Source: Siphonodentalium dalli
Taxonomy: Eukaryota; Mollusca; Scaphopoda; Gadilida; Siphonodentaliidae
Length of the DNA stretch: 64,000 bases
Direction: 5' to 3'
Assembly (NCBI GenBank): GCA_032622095.1
Contig: CP136063.1
Location: 72,889,980-72,953,979 of the forward strand
The notes beneath the pieces were generated by a model. It made no database searches, was not told the DNA's origin, and saw only the letters and a list, made by a program, of their open reading frames with translations. A program made the translations under genes and the position numbers. Positions within the stretch are counted from its first letter, which is position 1; every line of letters begins with the position of its first letter. Below, one piece after another: positions 44,040-54,445 of this stretch.

Positions 44040-44495
44040 TTGTTTAACAATTCGTCGCATCAGTGCTACAATGTCGTAAGTCCATTTTCAATTTCCCGAT
44101 AAATTCGGGTTTGAAGTTTTGGTCGCTCAGTTTTCATATTTGCATTTTTCTGACCTCTTTGTAACTATTATCCATGACATCGAAATACACCTAGATGCGA
44201 CATTTCACAGTCTAATATGCGTTCCATCGCTAGAAAATGACGTAAACGTGTTTGGAGATACGACTTTTACGGAACGTAGCGCGAGTTCACTTCCGGATTA
44301 TAATGCCGTAGGATATACGACCTTTAAGCACGCATATGACCTTGTCGTAATTGTGTGTAATAGTGCCGAATATAAAAGTTATAATTGGAAATAAATATGG
44401 TTTACGTGTATAATCGGTACACACTGTGTTACTCGGTTAATTAAAACAAAACGTGAATGTGGCATGTGATGACGCTTCATGTGTTTTCGATGTTT
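44040..44495. repeat. repeat pair, copy 1 (pair at 46888-47340)
   Basis: GCATCAGTGCTA..TCGGGTTTGAAGTTTTGG..TTTTACGGAACGTAGCGCGA..AAACAAAACGTGAAT is shared in order with 46888-47340. The frame 44119-44394 is open only in this copy and lacks an ATG start, so it is probably chance. Confidence 0.85.
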
Positions 44496-44575
44496 CGAGA
44501 ATAAGAAAACTCTTACAGTTACTGCAAGTCATTGCAACTATATAAGAATAATGCACACTATACACTCTCCATATA

Positions 44576-44975
44576 TTAACCCTTTACCCAACAAACCGGC
44601 CAAAACCGGCCAAATAAAGCTTCAACAGCCTAAAATATCTTCGGTCTGTCTCAATAGAACCATACAAATATGGATATCATTGGAACCGGCTCATTGACCA
44701 CATTGTGATGGTTACAGTTATGCCCTGTGCCAATGCATTCTCTTATATATGCGAGTCGACCATAGGTCGCCTCGCATATATAAGAGAATGCATTGGCCTA
44801 AAAAAAATCTTGTTTTAACACTTTTTACCATTTTTTCTTACATTCTTTAACAATTTTATAATTTTTAATGTGTTAAGCCAATGCATTCTCTTATATATGC
44901 GAGGCGACCTATGGTCGACTCGCATATATAAGAGAATGCATTGGCACAGGGCCGTTATGTTGGGTAAAGGGTTAA
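44576..44975. mobile_element. piggyBac-type MITE with internal palindromes (392 bp)
   Basis: TTAA duplications (44576-44579, 44972-44975) flank the 14-bp inverted ends CCCTTTACCCAACA/TGTTGGGTAAAGGG, the hallmark of piggyBac-type targeting. Inside are two oppositely arranged 70-bp palindromes (44729-44798, 44877-44945) around an A/T core with AATTGTTAAAGAATGTAAG-like words on the minus strand. No transposase. Confidence 0.85.
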
Positions 44976-45515
44976 CGTGGTTCTGAATGTATCGCACATA
45001 CTTCAAAAATCACCTGAGACGGACACGTCGTTTCGTATCTCTGAATGTTGAAACAGGCAACACCAACTTCAGCGAACATACATCAGGATTAGAAAGCGTG
45101 CTATGCCAGCAAAGTAATATTTATTTTTTCGGCATATCATCAACAAGTAATCAAGATGACTGTCGGCTTCACCTAGATATTGGTCCAAGTAAATGGCGTG
45201 GGTGAATTTCCCGCTGCCTTTTACTTTCGGACATGTGCACAATGATGCGACCATGATGGGAGAGTCCATTGTCGCCGCGGTCGGAATGCACACAATGGTG
45301 CATTATTTTGGTGTCGAAGTAGTTGGTATAGGGTTACTTGTCTATCGTATATGCATTCCAGTGGTGTGTAAATTGGACCACCTTCGGTCGAAGTCATTTA
45401 TGAAAGGGAATAACCTGCGTCGAGCAGGCGACAACCTCGGTCCCTACAGGGGGCTCGATTGTACCCTCCGCTCTCGGTAGGTCATTCCCTTCCAACCTCA
45501 TGTGCTAACCAAATA
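44976..45515. other. no convincing gene
   Basis: Frames on both strands (45069-45480) overlap and match no family. Confidence 0.35.
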
Positions 45516-45886
45516 TTTCACCCTTGGTTAAGTGGTGCTACGGTATGCACGAGATAATGAGTCGACTGAACACTAAATAACCATTTGTTAAATTGTCCTA
45601 CGAATAACGATTCGAACGAACGCTAACTCACTCTTGGTTAAGTGGCCATACGAGTAACGAGTCGACTGAACACAAATTCACCCTTGGCTAAGTGGTCCTA
45701 TGGTGTGCACGAGATAACGAGTCGACTGAACACAAATTCACCCTTAGTGGTCCTATGGTGTGCATGAGATAACGAGTCGACTGAAAACTAATTTACCCTT
45801 GGTTAAGTGGTCCTATAGTGTGGACGAGATAACGAGTCGACTGAATACTAAATCACCATTGGTTAAGTCGTCATATGGTGTACATT
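45516..45886. repeat. ~60-bp tandem repeat, about six copies
   Basis: The unit TTCACCCTTGGTTAAGTGGT..CACGAGATAACGAGTCGACT..GAACACAAA varies in length by deletion of blocks. TAACGAGTCGACTGAA is the best-conserved part. Confidence 0.88.
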
Positions 45887-46463
45887 GTAATGTCAATACC
45901 TTACTCGTATTTAAATTCGCGCAGAACTATATTTCACCCTAGCTGCGCGAATTCAAAACTGACAACAATATTTTCCAAAAAGTTTTGGATGTGATGACAG
46001 TTTCAGTTCTTAATCGTTCCTGAAGATGCATGTGTATATTAAACACAATACAGGCGGATTCACACCGTGCATGTAAACATGACAGCAAAATCAATGCGTT
46101 GTGAATATGTGTGTTGATATGCTACAAATAGTTATTATCAGTGATATTCATTTAAAATAGTTATAGACATCATTGGAATGAACTCGAAAAACGTAAAACC
46201 ACAACCACATACAGGCAGCTGACTTCAGAACAAATCAACACTTGGTTGTGGGTTCTGTTGGCATAAATAATTCAGGCTGTTTGGTCATGGTGTCACTCTA
46301 TGCAGTGTTTATAACGGGGGGGGGTACTTTCGTGCACCTTCATCCTCGCACATGTACATTGGTTACAAGTATTTCAACACCGACGATATTACCACAATTT
46401 GTTGCTTTCCAAAATTATGAGAAATGATTTGTATGTTGGTCGCCCGCATGCAATATATAGCCA

Positions 46464-46496
46464 TATAAAAGCAGGTCTAATTGTCACAATTCAGTC
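46464..46496 (+). promoter_or_regulatory. TATA + initiator core promoter candidate
   Basis: TATAAAA at 46464-46470 and TCAGTC at 46491-46496 put the initiator A (46493) 29 bp downstream of the TATA start, the canonical spacing. An ATG follows 16 bp later. Confidence 0.4.
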
Positions 46497-46508
46497 CCGC
46501 CTTCCGTA

Positions 46509-46706
46509 ATGTATGTAACTCATCAACATATCCATCTGCTTTTCCGTGTGATTCGCTATAAACTCAGGAGTCGTACTATTTTTCGCTCAAATGTACATGG
46601 TGTCTGTTTTTGTATTGGGAAAGTTCCGCAGATATATAATATTTACACCACTGTTGAAACTGTAACCATAATTAAACATCTTAGTACTAATTCCAATGAC
46701 TTGTAA
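46509..46706 (+). CDS. possible short ORF behind a TATA/Inr promoter (65 aa)
   Basis: The first ATG after the candidate core promoter opens a 65-codon frame (MYVTHQHIHLLFRV.. to TNSNDL). It is basic in the middle (RYKLRSR) with two close Cys, no signal peptide and no domain I recognise. A frame this length is not rare by chance, so only the promoter spacing raises it above background. It could also be a first exon. Confidence 0.25.
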   Translation: MYVTHQHIHLLFRVIRYKLRSRTIFRSNVHGVCFCIGKVPQIYNIYTTVETVTIIKHLSTNSNDL

Positions 46707-46887
46707 TGTTAACGTTTTCCCCAAAGACAGCGTTGGCTTTTAGTGGGACAACACATATGGCTGAAACTATTTGTCTAGATTAAATAATTTATCAGGAACA
46801 GCTGCAGGGAATATGAAATATTTGTGAGGGAAATATGGCGTGTGTCGGTTAATATTGATTGGGATAAATAGCATGCATAATATCCAT

Positions 46888-47340
46888 TACGGTGCATCAG
46901 TGCTATAAGGCCTTAAGTCAATTTTTCAATTTTCCGAGAAACTCGGGTTTGAAGTTTTGGTTGCTCGGTTTTCATATTTGCATTGTTCTGACCTCTTTGT
47001 AGTTATGCGAATATTATCCGCGACATCGCAATACATCTAGGTTTGACATTTCACAGTTTAATATACGCTCAATCGCAAGAAAACGACGTAAATGTTTGGA
47101 GATACGACTTTTACGGAACGTAGCGCGATTTCACTTCCGGATTATAAATTATAATCCGGAAGTGAACTCGCGCTACGTTCCGTAAAAGATACGACCTTTA
47201 AACACGCATACGACCTCGTCATAATTGTGTGTAATAATTGGAAATGAACATGGTTTGCATGTAGAATTGGTAAAAACTGTGTTACCCGGTTAATTAAAAC
47301 AAAACGTGAATATGGCATGTAATGACGCTATACATGTGTC
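46888..47340. repeat. repeat pair, copy 2, with internal palindrome
   Basis: Collinear with 44040-44495 except for a 4-bp and other small indels and an 81-bp palindrome (47108-47188) where copy 1 has a single arm. Confidence 0.85.
47108..47188. repeat. near-perfect 81-bp palindrome
   Basis: A 40-bp arm (CTTTTACGGAACGTAGCGCG..), a single-A centre, and a 40-bp complementary arm. The only mismatch is GATTTCAC on the left against the expected GAGTTCAC. Copy 1 has GAGTTCAC once. Confidence 0.95.
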
Positions 47341-48217
47341 TTTCGATGAATCAGACAACAGAGAGTTACTGCAAATACAAAATACAAAACCCGAACCAAT
47401 CCCATTGGGATGAATTGTGGCCACATGGACTTGTACCATGCCCGGCTGCCCCTTCGACACTATATATTGCGACTACCACATATTAAGAATTACCACATTC
47501 ATTTGAAAAATTAACCTGTATTCCTTGTGTTTCTATGATATGTGAACATTTATTATGTCAGCTCTTGCGATTAGTCAATCAGCGTCGATAAATAATGACG
47601 GTATATGAACCCATATTAGGTCAGTGACTCCATATGAGATCAATATTAGGTGCTTATTTTCAGAAACTCTGTCGCCTCGGGAATATTTTTGGTGCATTTT
47701 GGCGCCAAGAAACGGAATATCTGTCGGAAATCATTTTCTGCGAATTTAAAGACATAGTACCATGTACCAAAACCTGCATGTGAAATATTTGAAGAATTCT
47801 AAAGACTCATAAATTTACTATCAAAATCAAAAAGTTGTCCTACTTCTGGTGACTAGCCTTTGACTCAATGCGTTGACGTTCAACACCCATGACGCGTCAC
47901 TGTGACGTTACATGAGTTAATGACCATAAACGACACATTTAACTTAACAAATTACAATAAGTTGCAGCGACGATAATTAAATGGATATGCTGAATTTTGT
48001 CCACTGACATAATAAATACGTTACGGCCTCGCCTAATATTAATCTCATTTCGCTCACATGACACCATATCCGACCACTAAGCGTCCCGTAACTTATAGTA
48101 TCGGACTGTCATAGTGTGTGAAGCGCGGAAGCGCTCCTCGCATGCCGTTGGAAGCCCGCGTTCATACACTATATGGAAATGCATGAAACAAACATGTTTG
48201 TATAAAAGGGTGCAAAA

Positions 48218-48522
48218 ACCGATCCAGGAAATTACCGGTTTGTAATTTTGATATGCATTCTTTGTCAAGTTCTGGAATCGTTCGTGAGGGAATGCTGCGC
48301 ATGGAGAAAAATAATTTGGTTAGTGATTGTCAACATGGATTTCGTAGAAGGAGATCTTATCAAACGCAATTAATAAATTACCTCGAGCATGTTACAACTG
48401 AACTCGGTAAAAGAAATCCTGTTGATGCCATATATCTTGATGTTCGCAAAGCATGTGACATTGTGTCACATCAGAGATTCCTAAAAACAATTGCAGTCAT
48501 ATGCATGGCATCGACAGAATAA
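48218..48522 (+). pseudogene. LINE reverse transcriptase fragment, fingers/palm N-terminal part
   Basis: DPGNYRFVIL..LCQVLESFVRE (one frame), then after a slip MEKNNLVSDCQHGFRRRRSYQTQL..NPVDAIYLDVRKACDIVSHQRFL. This matches the RT core of CR1/Jockey-like LINEs (PxNYRPVSLTSxxxKxLExhh, HGFRxxRSCxTQL, DhhYLDFxKAFDxVxHxxLL). YLDVRKACD replaces the usual YLDFxKAFD but keeps the first catalytic Asp. Frameshifts make it non-functional. The gene resumes at 49325. Confidence 0.9.
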
Positions 48523-48525
48523 TAC

Positions 48526-49312
48526 TCCCACTCTTATGACTAATGTGTAGGTTTTCTACACAAACTGAGAAGCCCAACTACACAATCATTATTCAAGTAT
48601 GACCTTAAACATATTTGTGTAGTATGTGTGTAGATTCATATACGTACGCAAATTGTGTAACACCTTTTACAGTATATGGGTAAATTATTTCTACACATTA
48701 ATACGCAACGGTGTGCAAAAAATCAACATATATACATTACACATTTTGTGTAGATTCTTACACATATACAGATCGTAGACACGAATGTAAGTTCAGTATT
48801 CCGAGCTGTGGAAATATTGTATTGGTGATATATGGAGATTTATATGTTAAAACGTTCATGGCGTACAATGGTACGTAATATTTTGCTCTGTAATGTGTGA
48901 GTATTTGTTTCAATTGAACAAACTATGGTCGTGCCGTGGTTGCATAATATTAGTATTACCGCATTACAACAATCATACAAAAGAGTCTAAGGGCAAATCC
49001 TCATATATCATTAATACTATACCCACATGTCGGAATTCTGAACTTACATTCCTTGTCTACGATCGCTGTAGATTGTATTCCGAAAACGATTCTCAAACAA
49101 TATGACCGTCACACAGTAGACTATATGAAACTGAAGGCATCACAATGCGCATGCTGTACGTTCTTACACAATTATGTGTAACAAAATATACACAAAACGG
49201 CCCTTGGACCGTGTATTTATATGTAAAACTACACACTATACTGTGTGTATTAACCAGGTTTACACGTTTGATGTGTAATCGTTTCTACACATTAGTTATA
49301 GGAGTGGGCCTT
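48526..49312. mobile_element. inverted-end insertion inside the LINE
   Basis: CCCACTCTTATGACTAATGT.. at the left pairs with the reverse complement of ..ACATTAGTTATAGGAGTGGG at the right (22 of 24 bases). The body is rich in TGTGTAG/CTACACA words in both orientations. It separates LINE segments that should be about 90 residues apart. A short frame (48893-49105) inside is unrecognised. Confidence 0.6.
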
Positions 49313-49324
49313 ATTTCATTTATA

Positions 49325-49486
49325 CATTAATGATCTACCACTCACAACGTCATGTATGTATCAATTGTTCGCAGCTAACAAACAGATAATCGGAAACTCA
49401 CTCATCAATGGCATTCCGTTTCGAAATGGTCCCTGGACTGGCAACTTAGATTAAATTATTCAAAAATTCACGTTCTTCATTTTGGC
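49325..49486 (+). pseudogene. LINE reverse transcriptase fragment, catalytic loop part
   Basis: INDLPLTTSCMYQLFAANKQ corresponds to the YINDLP..CKLFADDTK segment. The catalytic FADD box reads FAAN, so both Asp are lost. After a slip, SKWSLDWQLRLNYSKIHVLHFG corresponds to the WSxxWQLxFNxxKCxVLHxG segment. It is cut by a hairpin element at 49484. Confidence 0.88.
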
Positions 49487-49570
49487 TTGTTGCCATTCAT
49501 CGGAAAGCTCTCGGTGAGAGCTTTCAGGTGAATGGCAACAAGCCATATTTCCGACTAAATCCTGAAAAGT
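49484..49570. mobile_element. short hairpin element with GACTAAATCCTG flank
   Basis: TTGGCTTGTTGCCATTCATC..GGAAAGCTCTC pairs with GAGAGCTTTC..GAATGGCAACAAGCC over about 28 bp. It is followed by ATATTTCCGACTAAATCCTG, the phrase that borders the GCC-rich elements at 4.2 and 6.1 kb. Confidence 0.75.
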
Positions 49571-50102
49571 GACCCATAATTCTGCTGTGGTTAAGTGGTC
49601 AATTACTTTGGGAATTACTGTACTACCTTACCAGATGAGTGGTGCGAAGCAGTCGCATTACGAGCAACCTTACCAGATGATTACAAATTGACGCGAGATT
49701 TGAACAGCATGAGATTTAACAATGGACACTGAGTTTCACACACAACTGTGGGTTCATAGAATTGTTGCAGCAATTCAACGAACCCAGTGTGGTATGAAAA
49801 TCACTATCCACCGGCTGGAACCGGTTACCACTGGGCCACAGAGCTCAACTTACACAATTTCTTGACGAGATTTAGCTCGATTCTACTCGAGGCCCCTGTG
49901 GAAACAAATTCATACAATAAATATTGTTCATGGAGCAACGTAATTAGCCAATGCGTGTGACTCAATTTAACTATCGACCAGTGTCATTATGGCGTGGTAT
50001 GGCATATTTCCGTCCATTCGAGGGTCGAACGAGATTTCATCACTGTTGTAACTGGCATATGATCATCACTGTTATTTAATTGTGGTTGAGAACAGACAAG
50101 AG

Positions 50103-50184
50103 ATGTGGAAACATTTACTTCTGGTCTATACAACAGTTATCTTTATTGGATATTACTCGACGACAGTAGAATGCGTAAATATAG
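50103..50184 (+). CDS. likely first coding exon with signal peptide, secreted protein of unknown type
   Basis: ATG 50103 starts MWKHLLLVYTTVIFIGYYST followed by TVECVN, a typical signal peptide with a hydrophobic core and a probable cleavage site after VEC or nearby. The frame ends at ATAG|GTGAGT, a near-consensus splice donor at 50185, leaving phase 1 (82 nt). The frame also reads on to 50405 but that part is A/T-rich and intron-like. No matching downstream exon was recognised in the window, so the mature protein is unknown. It is 37 kb past the FReD exon on the same strand, so it is not that gene's signal exon. Confidence 0.45.
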
Positions 50185-50409
50185 GTGAGTACATGCGTAT
50201 ATACTATAATACAGTATATAAAGCAACGCACAACCGTCACTTGTCAAAGTTTCCTGCGACGTGTCACGTGAAGCAGCTAGAAAAATCGGTAGCGATATAT
50301 ACTTGTTTAAATCGAAACAACCTGCCTATATATCTTTCAATAGCTGGGTCTGCGCCCAGATCCAGTGGTGATTTTTTGTCAATTTTAATCGACTTTATCG
50401 TATAAATCA

Positions 50410-51073
50410 ACTCAAAATGTTATTTTTTTTTATCAGAAATAGTGATAGCATAGGGTCACCATGATGTTTTATAATCTATAATCTAACTTTTATGTTACAT
50501 TACGTATATAATTCGCCGTGTATTTAAGAGTAACCACACATGCATTGTTTACGTTTACCGGACGATGGTCACGTGACTTCTCGAGGTCAAATGAGTTTGT
50601 ATTCTTTTGAAATTATGTAAACATTATCACATATATATTTTCACATTAAATACAAATTAGTCGATATGTATGAACACGGCATACTTATATACATGTATTT
50701 GTCACATTTGAATTAAGTGACGGATGTTACAACATCAAAAATAAAATCCTGGCCCCGATGTGTTGTGTCGCGTTACATTAAAGAGCGTCGCTTATTCTGT
50801 TTACACCCAGCATCATGTGCACGACATGTGACAGAAAAGAGCGTTCTTTGTTAGTCTTAGTCTATTCCCGACATGGTAGAAATAAAGAGCGTTTGTTCAA
50901 CATTTGTGCGAACAATTTAAAACAGCTGGGAAATGGCTGTGACCGTGGCAAGTATTTTTCAGTGCATCAGAAATCGGTGTATCAATATTTGTATTTTTCA
51001 ACCTATCTTATACCTCCGTCCAAATTACGTAGATAAAAGCTCAAACGAGCCATGTCCGTTTAATATGCTTAAT
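50410..51073. other. no convincing gene; intron-like sequence
   Basis: GTCACGTGAC occurs at 50568-50577. AAAGAGCGT words recur near 50780, 50837 and 50884. Nothing else identified. Confidence 0.35.
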
Positions 51074-51345
51074 GCTCTTATTAGTGCACGTGGATAGGTT
51101 TAGTAGAGGCTCTTATTAGTGCACGTGGATAGGTTTAGTAGAGGCTCTTATTAGTGCACGTGGATAGGTTTAGTAGAGGCTCCTATTAGTGCACGTGGAT
51201 AGGTTTAGTAGAGGCTCTTATTAGTGCACGTGTATAGGTTTAGTAGAGGCTCTTATTAGTGCACGTGGATAGGTTTAGTAGAGGCTCTTATTAGTGCACG
51301 TGGATAGGTTTAGTAGAGGCTCTTATTAGTGCACGTGGATAGGTT
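51074..51345. repeat. 35-bp tandem repeat with E-box, eight copies
   Basis: Units GCTCTTATTAGTGCACGTGG + ATAGGTTTAGTAGAG are repeated 7.8 times with only two point differences. Seven of the eight units hold an exact CACGTG followed by G; the fifth reads CACGTGT. Confidence 0.97.
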
Positions 51346-52151
51346 CCGCAATATATTAATATCCCATTCTGTTAAAATGCATAAATAACATTCTGGTAAA
51401 TATTAAATTCTAAGTTCACGAAGATTGGGGCATTTCACCAGAAAGTGATACTCAACCACGTGTTCCCCGTTACAAATGCTGCACAATGAATCATTGGAAA
51501 CTATTGCTTGTTTTCGCTGTCCTTTCTCCCAACAATTCACTGTCAATCTATGATTCGCTCGCATCGGCTGCTGTATTTTAGCTTGGTCGTGGGAGAATTG
51601 AACCCGGAATAAATTGGATACAAGCTGATTGTGGTGTCATTCAATGCGCAAAAAACACCAGGAACAACATATCCAAAATCCGCTCATGGAAAAATTCAGG
51701 ATCCACGATGGCGTCCACAATGGCTGTTGGTATCATAAATTCTGCATTTCTGCGGCAAATGCTCCAATTAATGCCAAATTCGTATTAAATTTAATTATAC
51801 ACAACTAATGCTTAATCGTAAACCATATCTGTATAATGTCTATTATGTCTGTCCCAAAATGGCCACCAAAATGGACAAAATCGAATGAAATTTACATTTT
51901 AATATCTAGTTCCATGAGAGTAAACAAACGCTCGAGTTATCTGAGGAACAATTATTGCAGAGTGTAATAGAAACTTTTAAACAGAGATATACGAATTATC
52001 TCTAGTCTATCTTACGAGAGAGCAAGCGAAAGCATGGTCTCGTGAAACGCTTAAATCTGGACTTGTTGGCGCCTAGAAACGGAAAAGTAGAGCAGTTTAT
52101 TATATTTTCATCAACTTTTTATTTTACGTCAAAATATAAGTCATATACTCC
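51346..52151. other. no gene; two ATGGC boxes
   Basis: GATGGCGTCCACAATGGC near 51706 and AAAATGGCCACCAAAATGG near 51856 are about 150 bp apart and belong to the ATGGCGGCC repeat type. Nothing else. Confidence 0.45.
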
Positions 52152-53673
52152 CAGAAGACCGGGTGCAGGACATTTCGGCACCTGGACGATTCGGCACCTG
52201 GTTTTCGGGACGTTTCGGCACCTGGATTTTCGGCACTTGTTGTTTCGGCCCAAGCACTTGGACGTTTCGGTACTTCATCGAAGACGTTTCGGCACATGAT
52301 TCATTTATTATTTGCACATGATTAGTATGAAGTGGAACAGATTTTAGATGTAGTCCTGTTTTATGTTGTTAAATTATACCCTACCTAAACTGACAGATGG
52401 TCCGGCTACATGCTACGAACATATTCTTTATGCTATATATATTATTCCTCACATTCATTGTAGTTCAATACAAGTACGACTGTTATTAGAACAATATAAG
52501 TTGATACCTTTGTTATTTTAATAATGAGGTATAAGACTATAATCCGACTACGTGCTAATTTGTTATGCCAGCAGTCACTGTCGAATTAGTTTTGTAATCA
52601 GGTAGTGTTTTCTTTACTAATCATATAATGAAGAAAGCCACCTGTAATTAAGCCACCGTCTCTGGGTTTTATTAAAATTGGTATACGTTTTCGAAATCGA
52701 TCAATAGGCGCATGCCTTGAAGAATATTCATATAAATCTTGTAATTTCAAAAAAACTTGGATACATTCATATAATACTAAATAACTTGTTATAGCAACCA
52801 CCAAGGGTGCTTATACCTAAGGCAGGTGAATGACGTCATATATTTTTTTCTATATCCATCATTGATTTTTCAAGATAGCGGGTATAGATTTTGGAGAAAT
52901 TGTCACGTGACTTCCGGTGGAGATTGCAAAAAACGCGGAATTGGAAATGAAGCATCGCGATCAAATTGAAAGTAACTACTTCACAACTTACGAAGAATTC
53001 ACATGTGATTTCGGTCTATTAATTTCATTTAGACCAATTTCGTTGGTTCGCTTAATGAATACGAAAAATGAACAAGTCATGACGAGAATCCAGAAAACAA
53101 TTTACAATGCACGACATGTCTTGTCAAGTTGGCATGTCGTCTCCGTCGTGACCACTGTATGATATTACATAAATTATTCTTAGCGTTATGTCGCCGAAAA
53201 AAGGCAAATTTGAGGCACATAATGTGTGGTTGCTCCACTACGGGTTACGTACGATTCATATTACTAATACGCGAACCGTCTAAACCACGAGGAAGCTTAG
53301 ATAAGTAATACGTTATCGGTAATTTCAACAGTTCAAACAGAAGTAAGTAAAACGCTCTTTATTGCATCAATTATCAGGAATTTTTGACTGAACAAGGGAC
53401 ACTCTTTATTGTTCATGCGCAAAGTGAAGATGTACAATGATATATCGCTTGATAAGCAATTCGGGACCGCAGCTTATCGTAGTGTGTATGATTAGTGATA
53501 GTTATAAAGAATGTATTTCGATTCATCACCGGTAGTTTCGTTCGTCCGAAAATGATCAAGTGCCGAAACGTCCGAAGTGCCGAACAATCTTGTGCCGAAA
53601 CGTCCAGGTACCGAACCACAAGTCCGGGTGCCGAAATGTCCAGGTGCCGAAACGTCCAGCATTCAGAAGACCG
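52152..53673. mobile_element. foldback-type transposon with TTTCGGCACCTGG arms (FB-2)
   Basis: The direct repeat CAGAAGACCG occurs at 52152-52161 and 53664-53673, a 9-10 bp target duplication. The left arm (52162-52312) is a run of imperfect ~18-20 bp units GGACGTTTCGGCACCT; the right arm (53553-53663) is the same inverted. The 1.2-kb centre includes a repeat shared with 35105-35660 and a short frame at 52950-53162 with YFTTYEEFTCDFGLL. No transposase was recognised. A 9-10 bp duplication suits foldback/MULE-like elements. Confidence 0.8.
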
Positions 53674-53768
53674 ATCGTGTTATCCTAGGTTATTATCCTA
53701 CGCTCGGCACTGCGTCATGACGTCAATTGTTGCGTAATTCAATATCATTGTGCGTTATTTTAACAGAA

Positions 53769-54038
53769 ATGGAGACCTTTCGCATCATCAGGATTACGAT
53801 TACGGTATGGACAATATCCTGTCCCGTCTATTGTTGTTCTTCTACTGGGAAACTTCCTTATCAAATATCCCAGCGCGAAAAATCTACATGCGACGGGGAT
53901 GGCCACGTGTCTAGTTCCTTCCATGGTAACAAAAGGGAACCCGTGACACGAATATGTTGTATGCTGTTCCCTCCGAAATTTCTAATAAAATACAAACCTC
54001 AAACAATACCTTATCATGTCTCAATTAAAAAAAACTGA
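53769..54038 (+). CDS. possible small secreted Cys-containing protein (89 aa)
   Basis: The ATG at 53769 gives METFRIIRITITVWTIS then CPVYCC, signal-peptide-like. A polar middle follows (KSTCDGDGHVSSSFHGN), then RICCMLFPPKF and a basic end. Six Cys are present. AATAAA occurs inside the 3' part of the frame (near 53980), which argues against a full-length transcript. No family was recognised and the frame could be chance. Confidence 0.25.
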   Translation: METFRIIRITITVWTISCPVYCCSSTGKLPYQISQREKSTCDGDGHVSSSFHGNKREPVTRICCMLFPPKFLIKYKPQTIPYHVSIKKN

Positions 54039-54214
54039 TCCTCAACTGAAAGGCTGGTTACTGAAGCTGAATTCATATATTAATCAATTAACGCATGGTC
54101 CGAGAGTATTGGAGGCCATTACGAATTTCTCATAGCTTTTCAGTCCTCCATCAAAATTAACTGAAGATGGTTTTTCTTTGAAGTTATTAATGCTGAAAAT
54201 AAATTCGCGTACTC

Positions 54215-54445
54215 TACTTTCACACAAACTGCTATAACTGCGAAATTCCCTTGCCACAGTATTATTAGATATTTCGAGAAATATAGACAACCACGTTGGA
54301 CACCATCTTGGATAATAAAAATTTCCCCAAAGTGGATTTTTGCGGAATTTGGATATGTTGTTCCTGATGCTTTTCCGCATCGTACGGCACCAAATATTTA
54401 TTCCGGGCTGTTCCCCGAATAATTCAGCTTCAACAACCACACTAT
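54215..54445. repeat. single diverged copy of the 484-bp repeat family
   Basis: CACACAAACTGCTATAACTGCG..GTTGGACACCATCTTGGATA..GGATATGTTGTTCCTGATGC..AGCTTCAACAACCACACTAT parallels 59735-60920. Confidence 0.75.

Noticed and set aside
44119-44394. 91-residue ORF
   Set aside because: No ATG start, and the homologous copy at 46.9-47.3 kb has frame-breaking indels.
50185-50405. Continuation of the signal-peptide frame to a 107-residue protein
   Set aside because: A near-consensus splice donor interrupts it and the following sequence is A/T-rich and intron-like.
54084-54440. 118-residue minus-strand ORF
   Set aside because: It is antisense to a copy of the 484-bp repeat, which is non-coding in the other copies.
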